NCBI GenBank assembly: GCA_944358495.1 | Contig: CALVRF010000004.1 | Coordinates: 1 to 31,358 of the forward strand | Direction: 5' to 3' | Length of the DNA: 31,358 nucleotides | DNA from: an uncultured Bacilli bacterium | GTDB taxonomy: Bacteria > Bacillota_I > Bacilli_A > RF39 > UBA660 | Part shown: positions 1 through 7,014 of the stretch, in pieces | Layout: the number at the start of each line of letters is the position of its first letter | Numbering within the stretch: position 1 is the first letter of the stretch | Notes under the pieces: generated by a model | What the model was told of the DNA's origin: nothing | What the model saw: the letters and a program-made list of their open reading frames with translations, nothing else | Database searches by the model: none | Program-made: the position numbers and the translations under genes

Positions 1-77
1 AGGACCTCCATAGTCCTCTCAAACTAATTCTTTTATCATTTGTTTGGGCTTCCACCAACACTATTTGACAAAGAACC
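1..77 (-). mobile_element. Probable terminal end of an ISL3-family insertion sequence (partial, runs off the window)
   Basis: Read on the minus strand from position 77 inward, the sequence begins GGTTCTTTGTCAAATAGTG and continues TTGGTGGAAGC. This resembles, from memory, the terminal inverted repeats of ISL3-family elements in Bacillota. The transposase and the other end lie beyond position 1. Further in, a small hairpin (AGGAC/GTCCT, positions 1-17) and a GGAGG-like motif are seen. The end sits 18 bp past the CCA of tRNA-Met, a common neutral landing site. Without the partner repeat and target duplication the assignment stays tentative. Confidence 0.4.
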
Positions 78-95
78 TAGTAAAATAATCAAAAT

Positions 96-172
96 TGGTA
101 GCGAGAGGGGGATTCGAACCCTCGACCCTACGGGTATGAACCGTATGCTCTAGCCAACTGAGCTATCTCGCC
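96..172 (-). tRNA. tRNA-Met (CAT), elongator type
   Basis: A 77-nt cloverleaf is seen on the minus strand with acceptor GGCGAGA/TCTCGCT, T-loop GGTTCGAATCC, anticodon loop TTCATAC and an encoded CCA. The G1-U72 pair and overall sequence match the Bacillus elongator tRNA-Met rather than the initiator, which has an unpaired first position. No terminator is visible downstream before the putative IS end at 77. Confidence 0.95.
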
Positions 173-186
173 ATGACAACGTATTA

Positions 187-215
187 ATTGTATCAAATTT
201 AAATAGAAAAAACAA
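187..215 (-). promoter_or_regulatory. Promoter of tRNA-Met
   Basis: On the minus strand a -35 TTGTTT (210-215), a 17-nt spacer and a -10 TACAAT (187-192) lie 14 nt upstream of the tRNA, as expected for a sigma-A promoter. Confidence 0.6.
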
Positions 216-259
216 TAGTTTTCAATAAAAATATATAAATAATTTTCCAATTATACATC

Positions 260-288
260 TTGCCAAATAACTATATTTATGTTAAACT
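260..288 (+). promoter_or_regulatory. Probable promoter of tRNA-Glu
   Basis: TTGCCA (260-265), a 17-nt spacer and TAAACT (283-288) end 13 nt before the tRNA. Both boxes are imperfect matches to the sigma-A consensus. Confidence 0.45.
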
Positions 289-301
289 GTTATTGTTATA
301 T

Positions 302-378
302 GGCCTGTTGGTGAAGTGGCTTAACACATCGCCCTCTCAAGGCGACATTCACGGATTCGAATTCCGTACAGGCTACCA
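302..378 (+). tRNA. tRNA-Glu (CTC)
   Basis: A 77-nt cloverleaf: acceptor GGCCTGT/ACAGGCT with G1-U72, anticodon stem TCGCC/GGCGA around loop CTCTCAA (anticodon CTC, reading GAG), T-loop GGATTCGAATTCC and an encoded CCA. The CTC isoacceptor is normally additional to the TTC species. It is transcribed away from tRNA-Met and followed 9 nt later by a terminator. Confidence 0.93.
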
Positions 379-387
379 TGATAATTG

Positions 388-411
388 CTAGACCAAATGT
401 CTAGTTTTTTT
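388..411 (+). terminator. Intrinsic terminator of tRNA-Glu
   Basis: Six-base stem CTAGAC/GTCTAG with loop CAAAT followed by seven T. The same 23 bases recur at 1001-1023. Confidence 0.85.
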
Positions 412-421
412 AATATATATT

Positions 422-430
422 TGTTATAAT
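422..430 (+). promoter_or_regulatory. Extended -10 promoter element
   Basis: TGTTATAAT is a perfect TGn-TATAAT extended -10. No good -35 is present because the tRNA terminator T-run occupies that place. The predicted transcription start falls at the Shine-Dalgarno sequence (438-444) of the next gene. Confidence 0.6.
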
Positions 431-450
431 CAAATAAAAGGAAGATGTTT

Positions 451-1017
451 ATGAAAAAAGCTATCATTATTATAGTTATTACCTTATTATTCTGTGTAGG
501 TATATACAATTTATTCGCCTTTTTAGATTATCATAGCCAGCTTTCATCCAAAGAAAAATATAGCTTAAAAGAAGAAGAAAATATCGAAGTACAATTTTCT
601 TATCATAACAAAACATATATGATAACCAATTATCACGATGACACAACGGCCGCTGGCCATACCATTCTTTTTAAAGATAGCAATACATATTATAAACTAG
701 ATGACTTAAAAAATTGTAATTTTGCCAAAGATAATATCTATATTAATGACAATCAAATTTATATTCATTGCATTGGTCAAAAAGGTAATATCATTCAGTA
801 TACGATTAATAATTTAGAACTTGAAAAGCAAGTTTGGGAATTTAATTATCAAAACACCCCTAACATTAGTCAATTACATATCGTCGTTGATAAAGCCAAT
901 GATAAATATATTTACCTTTCTTCAGCCTTTAAAGTCGATAATAACGATAAAAACGAGCCTCAAGTAAAATGCTCACTTAAAAATAATATATGTGAGTATA
1001 CTAGACCAAATGTCTAG
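451..1017 (+). CDS. Hypothetical membrane-anchored extracytoplasmic protein
   Basis: No family is recognised in this 188-aa protein. The first ATG (445) touches the AAGGA (439-443), so the ATG at 451 with a 7-nt spacer is preferred. The N-terminus MKKAIIIIVITLLFCVGIY is a single membrane anchor or uncleaved signal, with Cys near position 15 but no convincing lipobox. The rest is polar, Asn/Asp/Lys-rich and probably exposed outside the cell. It is monocistronic: it has its own extended -10 promoter and its stop codon TAG forms part of its terminator hairpin. That hairpin is identical to the one after tRNA-Glu, so the gene may have been inserted or duplicated between copies. Real coding is likely from the SD, length and terminator; function is unknown. 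Confidence 0.7.
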   Translation: MKKAIIIIVITLLFCVGIYNLFAFLDYHSQLSSKEKYSLKEEENIEVQFSYHNKTYMITNYHDDTTAAGHTILFKDSNTYYKLDDLKNCNFAKDNIYINDNQIYIHCIGQKGNIIQYTINNLELEKQVWEFNYQNTPNISQLHIVVDKANDKYIYLSSAFKVDNNDKNEPQVKCSLKNNICEYTRPNV

Positions 1018-1023
1018 TTTTTT
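1001..1023 (+). terminator. Intrinsic terminator overlapping the stop codon
   Basis: Stem CTAGAC/GTCTAG, loop CAAAT, then six T. The TAG stop of the 451-1017 gene is the 3' edge of the stem. It is identical over 23 bases to 388-410. Confidence 0.85.
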
Positions 1024-1032
1024 CATGAAATT

Positions 1033-1053
1033 AAAAAGTCAATTACTTGACTT
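1033..1053 (-). terminator. Intrinsic terminator of folD
   Basis: AAGTCAA/TTGACTT, a 7-bp stem with a 4-nt loop at 1036-1053, starts at the folD stop codon and is followed on the minus strand by a short T-run. Confidence 0.65.
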
Positions 1054-1930
1054 AATTTTTTAAAACAAATTGCTTACCTTTATCATTTTTAATAGCGTGC
1101 TGAAAAAGATAGGCCTTATAAGTGTTTCTTAAAAGCTCTAAAACCGTAAGTTGTCCGATTCCACCAGGAACTGGACTAACATAACTAGCTTTATCTTTGA
1201 CCTCACCATAAATCACATCACCATGAAATTTTCCATCGTCATCCTTAACAGTACTCACATCAATAACAATCGCTCCATCTTTAATCATATCAGAACCAAT
1301 AAACGGCTTAGACGCTCCCGCTGCGGTGATTAAAATATCGGCAGTTTGCGTATAGTCAGATAAATTTTCCGTCTTAGTATGACAAATAACTGGTGTCGCA
1401 TTTAAATTAAGTAACATATGAAATAAAGGTAATCCGACTAATTTAGTTCGCCCAATAATAGTTACTTTTTTACCAACTAAATTATCTAACCCAATAACAT
1501 TATCTAACACTTCCATTACCCCTTGAGCCGTACATGGTCTAAGCCCTTCTTCATTAGCTACTATTTTCCCTAAATTAATATTAGTTAAACCATCTACATC
1601 CTTATCAGGATTAATGGCATTAATAATTGAACTTTCATTTAAGTGCTTAGGCAATGGTAGTTGTACCATAATTCCATTCACAGCATCATCATTATTAAAA
1701 CTTTCAATCAAATAAAGAATTTCTTCCATTTGTACATCTTCATCTAATAAAATATGATCAAGATGAATTCCTGCTTTTAAAGATGCTTTAGCTTTATTAC
1801 GAACATAAATATCACTAGCTTTGTCCCCTTTAACTTGAATAACTTTTAATGTTATTTCTTTTTCTGAAGTTTGTTTTTCTAATGCTTCTAGCCCTGCCAC
1901 CTTTAATTCTTTGCAATCGACAAACTTCAT
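1052..1930 (-). CDS. folD: Bifunctional methylenetetrahydrofolate dehydrogenase / methenyltetrahydrofolate cyclohydrolase
   Basis: FolD interconverts 5,10-methylene- and 10-formyl-tetrahydrofolate in the cytoplasm using NADP, supplying one-carbon units for purines and formyl-Met-tRNA. The start at 1930 gives 292 aa, usual for the family, and has SD AGAGGTGA; an upstream in-frame ATG at 1951 has none. Visible family motifs are YVRNKAKA with the catalytic Tyr and Lys, GIMVQLPLP, PDKDVDGL, RPCTAQGVM, the Rossmann motif GRTKLVGLP and PVPGGIGQLT near the C-terminus. GRT replaces the more common GRS and GQLT the usual GPMT, both mild variants. It is transcribed alone from an extended -10 and ends in its own terminator, convergent with the 451-1017 gene. 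Confidence 0.96.
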   Translation of the reverse strand: MKFVDCKELKVAGLEALEKQTSEKEITLKVIQVKGDKASDIYVRNKAKASLKAGIHLDHILLDEDVQMEEILYLIESFNNDDAVNGIMVQLPLPKHLNESSIINAINPDKDVDGLTNINLGKIVANEEGLRPCTAQGVMEVLDNVIGLDNLVGKKVTIIGRTKLVGLPLFHMLLNLNATPVICHTKTENLSDYTQTADILITAAGASKPFIGSDMIKDGAIVIDVSTVKDDDGKFHGDVIYGEVKDKASYVSPVPGGIGQLTVLELLRNTYKAYLFQHAIKNDKGKQFVLKN

Positions 1931-1949
1931 ATTTTCACCTCTATTATTC

Positions 1950-1958
1950 ATTTTATCA
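1950..1958 (-). promoter_or_regulatory. Extended -10 promoter of folD
   Basis: Minus strand TGATAAAAT fits TGn-TAnAAT. It lies 6 nt upstream of the folD SD, predicting a very short leader. Confidence 0.5.
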
Positions 1959-2018
1959 TAATTTGTTCGAAAAGTCTCATAAATTTATATAATTTTATAT
2001 ATCTAATCAATCTTAATG

Positions 2019-2027
2019 TGTTATAAT
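2019..2027 (+). promoter_or_regulatory. Extended -10 promoter of the glycosyltransferase gene
   Basis: TGTTATAAT is a perfect extended -10. It overlaps the upstream ATG at 2016, which therefore could not be on the transcript. The start is predicted near 2034, at the SD. Confidence 0.6.
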
Positions 2028-2045
2028 GAAAAAGAGGTGATTAAA

Positions 2046-3236
2046 ATTAAAATATTATTATTAAACCATTTCCCTTTAACGGGTTCTGGTAGCGGAGTAT
2101 ACACACAAAATATCGCGGATAGTTTAACCAAAGCTGGACATGAAGTTTCTATCATTATGCCTGAAAATGAAATAATCCAAAGTGGAAATGAACACATTCA
2201 TCTTTATCCTATTTATTTTCAAAACCAAGAACATATTGAAAATAGTTTGCCATTCAATTTCCCTTGTTTTACTACTCATCCTAGAAGCACTATGGCTTTT
2301 ACCAATTTATCAGACGACCAATTAGAACTATACATAAAATCTTTTGATAATAAAATTAAAGAGGTTATAGACATTGAGCATCCAGATATTATTCATGCTG
2401 GTCATATTTGGATTTTACCAAGTATTGCTGGAAAATATAACATACCTTTAGTCATTACCGCCCACGGAACTGATTTAATTGGTTATAAACAAAGCAAACG
2501 TTTTCGTCATTTTGCCGAAAATGCAGTTGACAAAGCAAAATTCATTATTACTATTTCCGAAGAAAATTCTAAATTAGTCAAAGAGATTTTTCCAAAAGCT
2601 CAAGATAAAACCATTTTAATTCCTAATGGCTACAATTCTAATAATTTTTATCCAAAGTCAGTAAATAAACAAGAATTTCTATCATCATTTAATATTAAAA
2701 ACTATCCAAAAATAGTTTCATTTGCGGGTAAATTTACCTCTTTTAAAGGGATCGATTTATTACTAAAAGCCGCAACAATTTATGAAAATGATGACACAGC
2801 TACCATTTTAGCTGGGAATGGTGAACTCTTTAACGACATGCAAAAACTAGCAAAAGATTTAAAACTGAAAAATATTTATTTTATCGGTAATCAACCACAT
2901 GATATATTAAACAACCTTTATAATATCGCTGATGTGTCATTGGTCCCATCTAGAAATGAAGCTTTCGGTCCAGTTGTAATTGAAGCCTTAGCTTGTGGTA
3001 CTCCAGTTATTGGCAGCAATAATGGTGGAATTCCAGACATTATAAATAATCAAGTTGGTTTATTATTTGAACCAGAGAATTATCAGGATTTAGCTAATAA
3101 AATCAAAAAAGTATTAGATAAAGACATTAAATTTGATAGTCAAAATATTGCTGAATATGCCAAAAACAATTACTCCCAAGATAATTTTACTAAACAACTA
3201 ACTAATATTTATAACAATGCAAAAAGCCAAAAATAA
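2046..3236 (+). CDS. GT4-family glycosyltransferase
   Basis: A retaining GT-B glycosyltransferase that transfers a sugar from a nucleotide donor, probably at the inner face of the membrane for glycolipid or surface glycan; the acceptor cannot be read from the sequence. The N-terminal domain begins KILLLNHFPL and carries a Gly-rich GSGSGVYTQN loop. The C-terminal domain has FAGKFTSFKGID and the GT4 signature NEAFGPVVIEALACGTPVIG, including the E-x7-E pair. Start choice is unusual: the ATG at 2016 sits inside the -10 box, and the strong SD AGAGGTGA (2033-2040) is 5 nt from an ATT at 2046, which yields the usual family N-terminus M-KILLLNH. This gives 396 aa. It ends in a bidirectional terminator shared with the convergent SDR gene. 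Confidence 0.9.
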   Translation: MKILLLNHFPLTGSGSGVYTQNIADSLTKAGHEVSIIMPENEIIQSGNEHIHLYPIYFQNQEHIENSLPFNFPCFTTHPRSTMAFTNLSDDQLELYIKSFDNKIKEVIDIEHPDIIHAGHIWILPSIAGKYNIPLVITAHGTDLIGYKQSKRFRHFAENAVDKAKFIITISEENSKLVKEIFPKAQDKTILIPNGYNSNNFYPKSVNKQEFLSSFNIKNYPKIVSFAGKFTSFKGIDLLLKAATIYENDDTATILAGNGELFNDMQKLAKDLKLKNIYFIGNQPHDILNNLYNIADVSLVPSRNEAFGPVVIEALACGTPVIGSNNGGIPDIINNQVGLLFEPENYQDLANKIKKVLDKDIKFDSQNIAEYAKNNYSQDNFTKQLTNIYNNAKSQK

Positions 3237-3247
3237 TTGGCTTTTTT
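3221..3247. terminator. Bidirectional intrinsic terminator
   Basis: AAAGCCAA/TTGGCTTT (3223-3230 and 3237-3244) with a 6-nt loop, T-run on the plus strand and A-run on the other side. It serves the GT4 gene and the convergent SDR gene. Confidence 0.85.
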
Positions 3248-4025
3248 AATAAAATAAAGCTAGTATTCTAGCAAAAAAGCTTTGACTAAATGGTGCCCTA
3301 TAAATAAATTTAGGATTAGGATTTCTAACCGCTATTTCTAGTTTATTAATAATAGAATCAAACCTCTTTTTTTCAAATAATTTTAAAACAATATTTTCAG
3401 ACTTTCTGATTAAATCAGTATAATATTTAAAATAAGAATCCCTATCCATAAAATCATATTTACCATCAAATAATAATTTATTAAACCCTGTCCTATATAA
3501 CCCAGGTAAAATCAATACTAATTTTACTTTAGTATCTAATAATTTAAGTTCAAAATTTAAAGCTTCAGTTAATTTAATAATACTTGCTTTAGAAGCACTA
3601 TAAGCCCCACCAAATGGAAATGGCATTAATCCTGCTAAAGAACCCATGATAATTACTTTACCATATCCTCTATTCACCATTTTTTGTAATACCATTTGGA
3701 CTAGTTTGAAATTAGCAAACACATTGACTTCAAAGTTAGCTTTTAATTTTTTTAAAGGTAAATCTAATAACGAGCCACTTTCACCAATCGCCGCACTACT
3801 AACTAAAATATCAATATCTAAGTCTTTAATCTTATTAGTATCCTTATCATCTAACATATCTAACTTTAAACATTTAATATTATCATAACCTTTATATTTT
3901 TTTAAAACAGCTTTTAACTGACTTTCAGTATGTACCGTCACATAAATATAATAATCATTAACAAGTCTATCAATTAAATGGCTCATAAGGCCACTTCTCG
4001 CCCCTGTAATTAATACTTTTTCCAT
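3246..4025 (-). CDS. Short-chain dehydrogenase/reductase (classical SDR)
   Basis: A 259-aa NAD(P)-dependent oxidoreductase with unknown substrate. The Rossmann fold starts at residue 4 with TGARSGLM (7-14), where the last Gly of the usual TGxxxGxG is replaced by Met. SSAAIG (76-81) stands in for NNAG. Catalytic residues appear intact: Asn101, Ser129 in MGSLAG, and Tyr142/Lys146 in AYSASK. The C-terminal third after residue 180 is Lys- and aromatic-rich, and a hydrophobic end (SFFARILALFY) may touch the membrane, as in SDRs acting on lipids; this is inference. SD GGTGAT lies within a hairpin between it and the upstream ASCH gene, so its translation may depend on that structure. Confidence 0.88.
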   Translation of the reverse strand: MEKVLITGARSGLMSHLIDRLVNDYYIYVTVHTESQLKAVLKKYKGYDNIKCLKLDMLDDKDTNKIKDLDIDILVSSAAIGESGSLLDLPLKKLKANFEVNVFANFKLVQMVLQKMVNRGYGKVIIMGSLAGLMPFPFGGAYSASKASIIKLTEALNFELKLLDTKVKLVLILPGLYRTGFNKLLFDGKYDFMDRDSYFKYYTDLIRKSENIVLKLFEKKRFDSIINKLEIAVRNPNPKFIYRAPFSQSFFARILALFY

Positions 4026-4033
4026 AAAAAATC

Positions 4034-4051
4034 ACCAATATTATTATTGGT
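4034..4051 (-). promoter_or_regulatory. Hairpin covering the SD of the SDR gene
   Basis: On the minus strand ACCAATA/TATTGGT form a perfect 7-bp stem with a 4-nt loop, followed by GATTTTTT and the SDR start codon. The SD GGTGAT begins inside the 3' arm. It could act as a terminator for the ASCH gene, as translational control, or both. Confidence 0.45.
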
Positions 4052-4064
4052 AATTTTCCCTAAT

Positions 4065-4448
4065 TTATTCCTTATAATCATAATTCCATAGTCCAAGTTT
4101 CCCATTAATAGAAATTGGTTTTATTAAAATAGGTTCAGTAACCTTAAAAGCATAGCCACCTCTTCCTTGACTATGTCCATAAATATTTGGCTTTTGTTTT
4201 ATTAATTTATTTTCAAAATTAGAAGTAACCTCAACACAATCAACTAAATTTACTTTAGCAATTATTTTGCCAGTTTCAAATGGGATATTTAAATCCTTAA
4301 AAAATTTCATATTTTCTTTTTCCATTCCTTTAGAAGCATGAATTAATAACTCTCCGCGATATTTAGTTTTCCAATTTCGAAATTCATATTCCTTATAGCC
4401 ATAGGCTATTAAGCTAGCCCATGGCTGTCTAATTGATAATACCTTCAT
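4065..4448 (-). CDS. ASCH-domain protein
   Basis: A 127-aa protein made of a single ASCH domain, the PUA-like fold thought to bind RNA or modified nucleosides. The N-terminal signature is clear: LSIRQPWASLIAYGYKEYEF followed by RNWKTKYRGELLIHASKG. The C-terminal half has GGYAFKVTEPI and GKLGLWNY, typical of the closing strands. Some ASCH proteins have been shown to hydrolyse N4-acetylcytidine, but those are shorter, and nothing here decides between binding and catalysis. It has its own extended -10 promoter and SD GGGTGAT, and lies 39 bp upstream of the SDR gene on the same strand. Confidence 0.85.
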   Translation of the reverse strand: MKVLSIRQPWASLIAYGYKEYEFRNWKTKYRGELLIHASKGMEKENMKFFKDLNIPFETGKIIAKVNLVDCVEVTSNFENKLIKQKPNIYGHSQGRGGYAFKVTEPILIKPISINGKLGLWNYDYKE

Positions 4449-4464
4449 TTAATCACCCAATACT

Positions 4465-4473
4465 ATTATAACA
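4465..4473 (-). promoter_or_regulatory. Extended -10 promoter of the ASCH gene
   Basis: Minus strand TGTTATAAT, 6 nt upstream of the SD GGGTGAT; no clear -35. Confidence 0.55.
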
Positions 4474-4477
4474 CAGC

Positions 4478-4499
4478 AAAAGCCTCCATAACGGAGGCC
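4478..4499 (-). terminator. Intrinsic terminator after the 50-aa gene
   Basis: GCCTCC/GGAGGC stem (4482-4487 and 4493-4498) with a 5-nt loop, followed on the minus strand by TTTTG. The T-run is short but the stem is GC-rich for this genome. Confidence 0.65.
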
Positions 4500-4503
4500 A
4501 TTT

Positions 4504-4656
4504 TTACATCATATCTTCTAACGCTTTATTGGCCTTTTGTTTTGTCTCGTTAAAGGCCTTTGTCATTGCATCTTTAACTGGCTCTTTATACTTCTGATAA
4601 GCTAGTGTCATTGCAATACCAGCAGCAATCATCGCTGCATCTCGCATGTTTTTCAT
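4504..4656 (-). CDS. Small protein of 50 aa, unknown function
   Basis: Translation begins MKNMRDAAMIAAGIAMTLAY. A short apolar N-terminal helix (about residues 7-20) is followed by an amphipathic Lys/Glu-rich helix ending in NKALEDMM. It resembles the small YtxH-like or YrzQ-like proteins of Bacillota in layout only; no family can be named. SD AGGTGAT is 5 nt upstream of the ATG and a strong terminator hairpin follows 5 nt after the stop, both supporting a real gene. It lies 61 bp downstream of recD2 on the same strand, with a weaker hairpin between. Confidence 0.65.
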   Translation of the reverse strand: MKNMRDAAMIAAGIAMTLAYQKYKEPVKDAMTKAFNETKQKANKALEDMM

Positions 4657-4686
4657 TCTTATCACCTACTTGCTAGAAAAATGATG

Positions 4687-4702
4687 GTATGTTTTCACAT
4701 AC
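4687..4702 (-). terminator. Possible terminator of recD2
   Basis: On the minus strand GTATGT-GAAA-ACATAC is a perfect 6-bp stem with a GNRA tetraloop, followed by CATCATTTTTC. The T-run starts 5 nt after the stem, so termination would be weak. Confidence 0.35.
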
Positions 4703-4717
4703 ACTATTAACATGCTC

Positions 4718-6928
4718 TTATTTTTTAAATTTATTCAAAATTTTTTCTAAAAGATGCGAATTTCTAATATATTCATTATTATTGTAAACACTAAAAGTAA
4801 ATGGCTGTACTTCTCCAATTAAAATTAACTTTTTCTTAGCTCTAGTAATACCTGTATAAATTAATTTACGATAAAGCATTCTTCTATAAGAAGAAGCTAC
4901 TGGCATAATTACCATTTCAAATTCACTACCTTGGCTTTTATGAATACTAATAATAAAGCCATGCTTAATTTTGCCAAAATCTTTTGGTGTATACTTAACC
5001 ACATTGCCGTCATAATCAACATAAATTTCGTTTTTCCCACTTTTACTAGTATTGCCATATTTAATATATTTTATTGTGCCAATATCTCCATTAAAAACAT
5101 TATCATCCGGCATATTAACTAATTGCAAAATCTTATCATTTTCTCTAAAAATAACATCACCATATTTAATTTCTCTTTTATTAATATCTGCCGGATTAAA
5201 AACATCTTGCAACTGGCTATTTAATAAATCAATTCCATTTTCACCTTTATACATGGGTGCCAAAAGCTGAACTCTTTTATAATCATAACCTTTATCAATC
5301 ACTTGCTGACACAATTTTTTTAAATTTTTTTTAATTGAAGCCGATGAACACTTTAAAAAAGTATAATCACTTTTAGTTTCTAAAAAACTTTCGCTAAGGT
5401 TTCCTTCTTTAATTTCTTGCGCCAAAGTTGGAATATAAGAATTCTCATCTTGTCTATATAATAAATCCAAATGAACCGTATCAATAACATCACTTTCAAT
5501 TAAGTCTTTTAAAACTTGCCCTGGGCCAACACTTGGAAGTTGATTATAATCTCCTACTAAAATAAGTTGAATATCACTAGTAAGACCTTTTAATAAACTA
5601 TCGAATAAAGATACATCAATCATACTAACTTCATCGATAATAACTAATTTACTTTTCGCCTTATTCATTTCATTAACCATAAATTCATTAGTATCTTTAT
5701 TCCATTTTAAAAATCGATGAATAGTAGAAGCTGGCAGTAAAGTTGACTCGCTCATTCTTTTACTAGCTCTACCAGTTGGGGCTAATAAAGCTAATTTTTG
5801 GGTTAAACCATCATAATCTAAATGATGAATTAAGGCATATAATTCCGTAATTGCTTTAATAATTGTCGTTTTCCCCGTTCCTGGACCACCAGTAATAATT
5901 AAAATATTATTTTCCAAAGCTTTTTGAATCGCCTCTTTTTGTTTAGCATTATAACTAATATGATTTTGCTTTTCCATCGCCTCAATTAAATCATCCAAAT
6001 CATCTAATTTCTTCGGCTCCTTATTAACTAAATGATAAATACTAGAAGCTACGTTATTTTCCGCTTTATAAAGCTCCATTAAATAATAAGCATCATCTTC
6101 AATTTTAATTTGCCCTTCATCCTCAAGTTCGGAGAAATACTCATCAAAATTGTCGATTTTGTCAGTTAATAATTGATTAACTGCTCGCTTGATAACTTCT
6201 TTAGTTAAAAACACATCACCATTTTTATAAATTAAATTATTCATAACATAAATTATTAAGGACTTTAACCGGCGTTTATCATTAGACACAATTCCCATAC
6301 TTTTTGCCACAGCATCAACCTTTAAAAATGATAAATCTGGAATATCAATAATTAGCTTATAAACATTTTTATTAATAACATCCATTGTAAAATGTTTATA
6401 ATAATTATAAATAATTAAAGCATCTTTCATCGTAAAACCAAGTTCCGTTAATTTAACAATTATCAAATGACTCTCTTCGTAATTTTGTAATATACTGACG
6501 ATTTTACTAGCTTTTTTTTCAGTCATTTTAGGAACTAAATTTAAACAAGAAGGATCTTTTAAAATATCTTCCAAAACATTTTCACCCAAAGTATCAACGA
6601 TAGCTTTAGCTAATCTTTCACCAACTCCAGGAAATAAATCACTAGATAAAAATAAAACAATTCCATCTTTATCAGTTGGTTTTACTCTTTCATAAGAAGA
6701 AACTTGAAACTGAAAACCATAACGTGGATGATTTACTTCTTCACCGTAAAACAAATAAATATCATCTTCATTTAACTCATGAAAATAGCCCGTAAATGTA
6801 ATTGTTTTATTAATATAGTCCTTTAATGATTCTTTATTAGTTTCTCTAACTTTAAAAAGGCCAATGACATAGCCTTTATCTGACTTATAAATACTTCTTC
6901 TAAAATTACCCTTAATATAAGTTTCCAT
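4718..6928 (-). CDS. recD2: ATP-dependent RecD-like DNA helicase RecD2
   Basis: RecD2 is a 5'-3' superfamily 1B helicase active in replication-fork maintenance and repair outside RecBCD. The protein has 736 aa, near the usual 740-800. The N-terminal OB-like region (to about 85) and helix-hairpin-helix segment (FPGVGERLAKAI, about 99-110) precede the motor. Motor motifs: Walker A GGPGTGKTT (347-355), LLAPTGRASKRM, Walker B VIIDEVSM, LVGDYNQLPSVGPGQV, LLYRQDE, SH3-like insertion, and motifs V/VI HKSQGSEFE and YTGITRAKKKL. All catalytic motifs are intact. It starts with SD GGTGG 4 nt before ATG and has its own extended -10. Confidence 0.96.
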   Translation of the reverse strand: METYIKGNFRRSIYKSDKGYVIGLFKVRETNKESLKDYINKTITFTGYFHELNEDDIYLFYGEEVNHPRYGFQFQVSSYERVKPTDKDGIVLFLSSDLFPGVGERLAKAIVDTLGENVLEDILKDPSCLNLVPKMTEKKASKIVSILQNYEESHLIIVKLTELGFTMKDALIIYNYYKHFTMDVINKNVYKLIIDIPDLSFLKVDAVAKSMGIVSNDKRRLKSLIIYVMNNLIYKNGDVFLTKEVIKRAVNQLLTDKIDNFDEYFSELEDEGQIKIEDDAYYLMELYKAENNVASSIYHLVNKEPKKLDDLDDLIEAMEKQNHISYNAKQKEAIQKALENNILIITGGPGTGKTTIIKAITELYALIHHLDYDGLTQKLALLAPTGRASKRMSESTLLPASTIHRFLKWNKDTNEFMVNEMNKAKSKLVIIDEVSMIDVSLFDSLLKGLTSDIQLILVGDYNQLPSVGPGQVLKDLIESDVIDTVHLDLLYRQDENSYIPTLAQEIKEGNLSESFLETKSDYTFLKCSSASIKKNLKKLCQQVIDKGYDYKRVQLLAPMYKGENGIDLLNSQLQDVFNPADINKREIKYGDVIFRENDKILQLVNMPDDNVFNGDIGTIKYIKYGNTSKSGKNEIYVDYDGNVVKYTPKDFGKIKHGFIISIHKSQGSEFEMVIMPVASSYRRMLYRKLIYTGITRAKKKLILIGEVQPFTFSVYNNNEYIRNSHLLEKILNKFKK

Positions 6929-6943
6929 TGTACCACCAATAAA

Positions 6944-6952
6944 ATTATATCA
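6944..6952 (-). promoter_or_regulatory. Extended -10 promoter of recD2
   Basis: Minus strand TGATATAAT, 6 nt before the SD GGTGG; a weak TTTACT lies at -35. Confidence 0.55.
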
Positions 6953-6990
6953 TGGAAAGTTTAAGAAGTAAATTAAATAAAAGTTACAAA

Positions 6991-7014
6991 AAACGCAACA
7001 TTAACATTGCGTTT
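6991..7014 (-). terminator. Intrinsic terminator
   Basis: AAACGCAA/TTGCGTTT (8-bp stem, 8-nt loop) followed by TTTTTTG on the minus strand; it overlaps the stop codon of the 7013-7717 gene. Confidence 0.85.

Noticed and set aside
1..60. Possible start of an RNase P, tmRNA or 6S RNA gene
   Set aside because: No conserved core of these RNAs could be matched; the ISL3-like end explains the sequence better.
321..509. Minus-strand open frame over tRNA-Glu
   Set aside because: It crosses a tRNA gene and its terminator and has no SD.
3246..4025. Possible inactive SDR because TGxxxGxG reads TGARSGLM
   Set aside because: The catalytic Asn, Ser, Tyr and Lys are all in place and variants of the last Gly are tolerated in the family.
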